From Lachnospiraceae bacterium UBA1066 (GTDB lineage: Bacteria > Bacillota > Clostridia > Lachnospirales > Lachnospiraceae): DNA of 14,784 nt. Where the stretch lies: contig DCDB01000208.1 of assembly GCA_002316215.1 (NCBI GenBank), forward strand, positions 1 to 14,784. Direction: 5' to 3'. Numbering within the stretch: position 1 is the first letter of the stretch; each line of letters starts with the position of its first letter. The translations under genes were made by a program, and so were the position numbers. This document shows positions 13,634 to 14,784 of this stretch, one piece after another. The notes under the pieces were generated by a model that did no database searches, had not been told where the DNA came from, and saw only the letters and a program-made list of their open reading frames with translations.

Positions 13634-13642
13634 ATAATACCA
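13634..13642 (-). promoter_or_regulatory. Extended -10 promoter of the alpha-galactosidase gene
   Basis: TGGTATTAT on the minus strand (13642-13634) is an extended -10 box with no recognisable -35 at the expected distance. This is what one expects of a promoter that needs an AraC-type activator. It lies in the 73-base gap after the second AraC gene. The short inverted pair CACA/TGTG (13663-13676 region) upstream is a possible activator site. Confidence 0.4.
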
Positions 13643-13678
13643 GCCTCATTCCGGTATATATTCACATGTATCTGTGCT

Positions 13679-14608
13679 TCACAGCGGTGCCTTCGAGATA
13701 TACTCGCCTTTTTTGTTCTTGAGAACGAGCGTCGGTTTTGCCTCCCTGTAAGCCTTCGGGCTTAAGCCGAACTTTTCCTTGAACTTCTTGGAAAATGCCA
13801 GCGGGTCGCTGTACCCCACAGCATCCGAAATTTCCGAAATTGAGGCATTTTCCGATAGCAGAAGCTTAGCGGCCTTCTCCAGGCGCAGGTTGATCAGAAA
13901 TTCCTGCGGCGAAGTCTGGAGCTCCTTCTGGAAACTTTTTGTCAGGTAGCTCCTGGTGATGCCGATCTGATCCGCCAGGCTGTCAATCTTGATATGATGC
14001 TCGTAATTTAGCGACATAAACTGCACGGCCTGCTTGACGTAGATGCTCTGCGGATAATCATAGCGCTGGCGGTCTTTCTTCAGGTTTTCGCTCTGATCCA
14101 TCATGAGTCCGAAGAAGCGGTACATCTCTCCCTGCCGGATCAGGTAGTTGCTATAGGTCAGCTGAGGCGCCTCCAGAAGCTTTGTGACACACTCCTCAAT
14201 GTCCTTCGTATCCCTAAGACCGATAACCGGAGTTTCCGTGCTTAAGCCTATTTTCCGCAGGCATTCCTCCGAAAGATAGCCGTGAAACCCCATCCAGACA
14301 TAGCTCCAGGGCTTTTCTTTATCGGCCTGGTAGAACGTTTCGGTTCCCGGGTAAATGAAAAACGCCTGGTTCTTATGCAACGTATATTCTTTGCCGCCCG
14401 CCTTGAAGATTCCGGCTCCGTCAAGCACCACGTGAATCAGATACGAATGCCGGATTGCCGGACCGTAAGAATGGCCGGCTTCACATTTTTCCGTTCCGCA
14501 GTAATCCAGATTGATGCCGGAAAAAAGACCATAGGAGCTTGTGTTCCGCAAATCCTCCAACGCCGTAAAATTCCATGATTTCGTAAATCCGATCACACGT
14601 TCTTCCAC
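13679..14608 (-). CDS. AraC-family regulator with N-terminal cupin domain, second paralogue, 309 aa
   Basis: Probable activator of the alpha-galactosidase gene directly downstream (73-base gap). The cupin sensing domain carries the same signature as the other regulator, LDYCGTEKCEAGHSYGP (34-50), followed by SYLIHVVLDGAG (55-66), FFIYPG (83-88) and WMGFHG (105-110). The DNA-binding domain (about 192-290) has helix-turn-helices SLADQIGITRSYLTKSFQ (210-227) and SISEISDAVGYSDPLAFSKK (256-275) and ends in GLSPKAYR (281-288). Similarity to the other regulator runs over the full length, but the linker region differs most, suggesting a distinct ligand response. The start is a GTG at 14608, seven bases after GAGG; no other in-frame start upstream of the conserved domain has support. 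A short basic tail follows the DNA-binding domain. Confidence 0.9.
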   Translation of the reverse strand: MEERVIGFTKSWNFTALEDLRNTSSYGLFSGINLDYCGTEKCEAGHSYGPAIRHSYLIHVVLDGAGIFKAGGKEYTLHKNQAFFIYPGTETFYQADKEKPWSYVWMGFHGYLSEECLRKIGLSTETPVIGLRDTKDIEECVTKLLEAPQLTYSNYLIRQGEMYRFFGLMMDQSENLKKDRQRYDYPQSIYVKQAVQFMSLNYEHHIKIDSLADQIGITRSYLTKSFQKELQTSPQEFLINLRLEKAAKLLLSENASISEISDAVGYSDPLAFSKKFKEKFGLSPKAYREAKPTLVLKNKKGEYISKAPL

Positions 14609-14784
14609 TTTTCCGCCTCTTTTCTCTTAATCTAGCATTCTGCCGAAATTATTGAAATGGCCTTTTGTCAACATTTTATGGGCACAAGAGGACTTATCAG
14701 ACAATACTTTTCCGGCGCCCGTTTCCTGAGGCATTTCCTTACAGGCCCTGCCCCCGCCGTTTCTATTTCTGACCCCTTTTCTTA
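14609..14784. other. Upstream region of the second AraC gene; no gene supported
   Basis: A perfect TTGACA lies at 14671-14666 on the minus strand, but the sequence 16 to 18 bases on is not a good -10 box, so the promoter of the AraC gene is unresolved. A minus-strand frame is open from the window edge to a stop near 14627, but its translation looks like non-coding sequence. A short plus-strand frame from ATG 14678 runs off the edge and lacks a ribosome site. Confidence 0.4.

Noticed and set aside
14612..14784. Minus-strand open frame from the window edge to a stop near 14627
   Set aside because: The translation is Gly/Arg/Lys-rich without recognisable features and overlaps a TTGACA box; an upstream gene end cannot be excluded but is not supported.
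14678..14784. Plus-strand frame from ATG 14678 running off the edge
   Set aside because: No ribosome site or promoter, and no recognisable protein features.

Overview
The window looks like chromosomal DNA of an anaerobic, low-to-mid G+C Firmicute, most likely a Lachnospiraceae-type Clostridia. This rests on protein style: an NADH-rubredoxin-flavodiiron oxygen reductase fusion, a zinc-ribbon MscL, a PF06541 membrane protein, MsmR/RafR-like AraC regulators and AGGAGG ribosome sites. I cannot name a species. I see no rRNA, tRNA, transposase, phage gene or CRISPR array.

Layout. Positions 1-3053 (minus strand): a TetR-type regulator, then a 720-residue MMPL/RND-type exporter, then the first codons of a third gene that runs off the left edge. 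A 16-bp palindrome overlaps the exporter promoter and is the likely TetR operator. Positions 3202-4572: a PF06541 membrane protein (minus) and a short serine/glycine-rich lipoprotein (plus) diverge from back-to-back promoters. Positions 4687-5857 (plus): a predicted papain-like (C39-like) cysteine-peptidase-fold protein and a 75-residue protein made of 11-residue amphipathic repeats, closed by a strong bidirectional terminator. Positions 6079-7228 (minus): mscL followed by a sigma-70-like protein without a recognisable -35-binding domain. Positions 7397-9910 (minus): an 837-residue flavodiiron/rubredoxin/NADH:rubredoxin-oxidoreductase fusion, expected to reduce O2 to water with NADH. Its promoter carries a double TACANNTGTA-type operator. 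Positions 10174-14608 (minus): a GH36 alpha-galactosidase flanked by two paralogous AraC regulators; no sugar transporter is present in the window.

How the parts relate. The left end is a self-contained regulated export module. The middle holds envelope or stress functions (osmotic channel, sigma-like protein, lipoprotein, 11-mer repeat protein). The fusion protein is an oxygen-defence enzyme. The right end is an alpha-galactoside utilisation locus under two AraC-type activators.

The most unusual DNA features are three unrelated short tandem repeats of 35, 62 and 26 bp. Two of them begin inside the 3' end of a gene and run past its stop codon. Other points worth attention are a lipoprotein whose best ribosome site points to a different frame across an A7 tract, and a strong promoter that would give a leaderless mRNA for the PF06541 gene. 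Several genes were assigned starts downstream of the longest open frame because a good ribosome site sits there. No gene-free stretch exceeds 300 bases.
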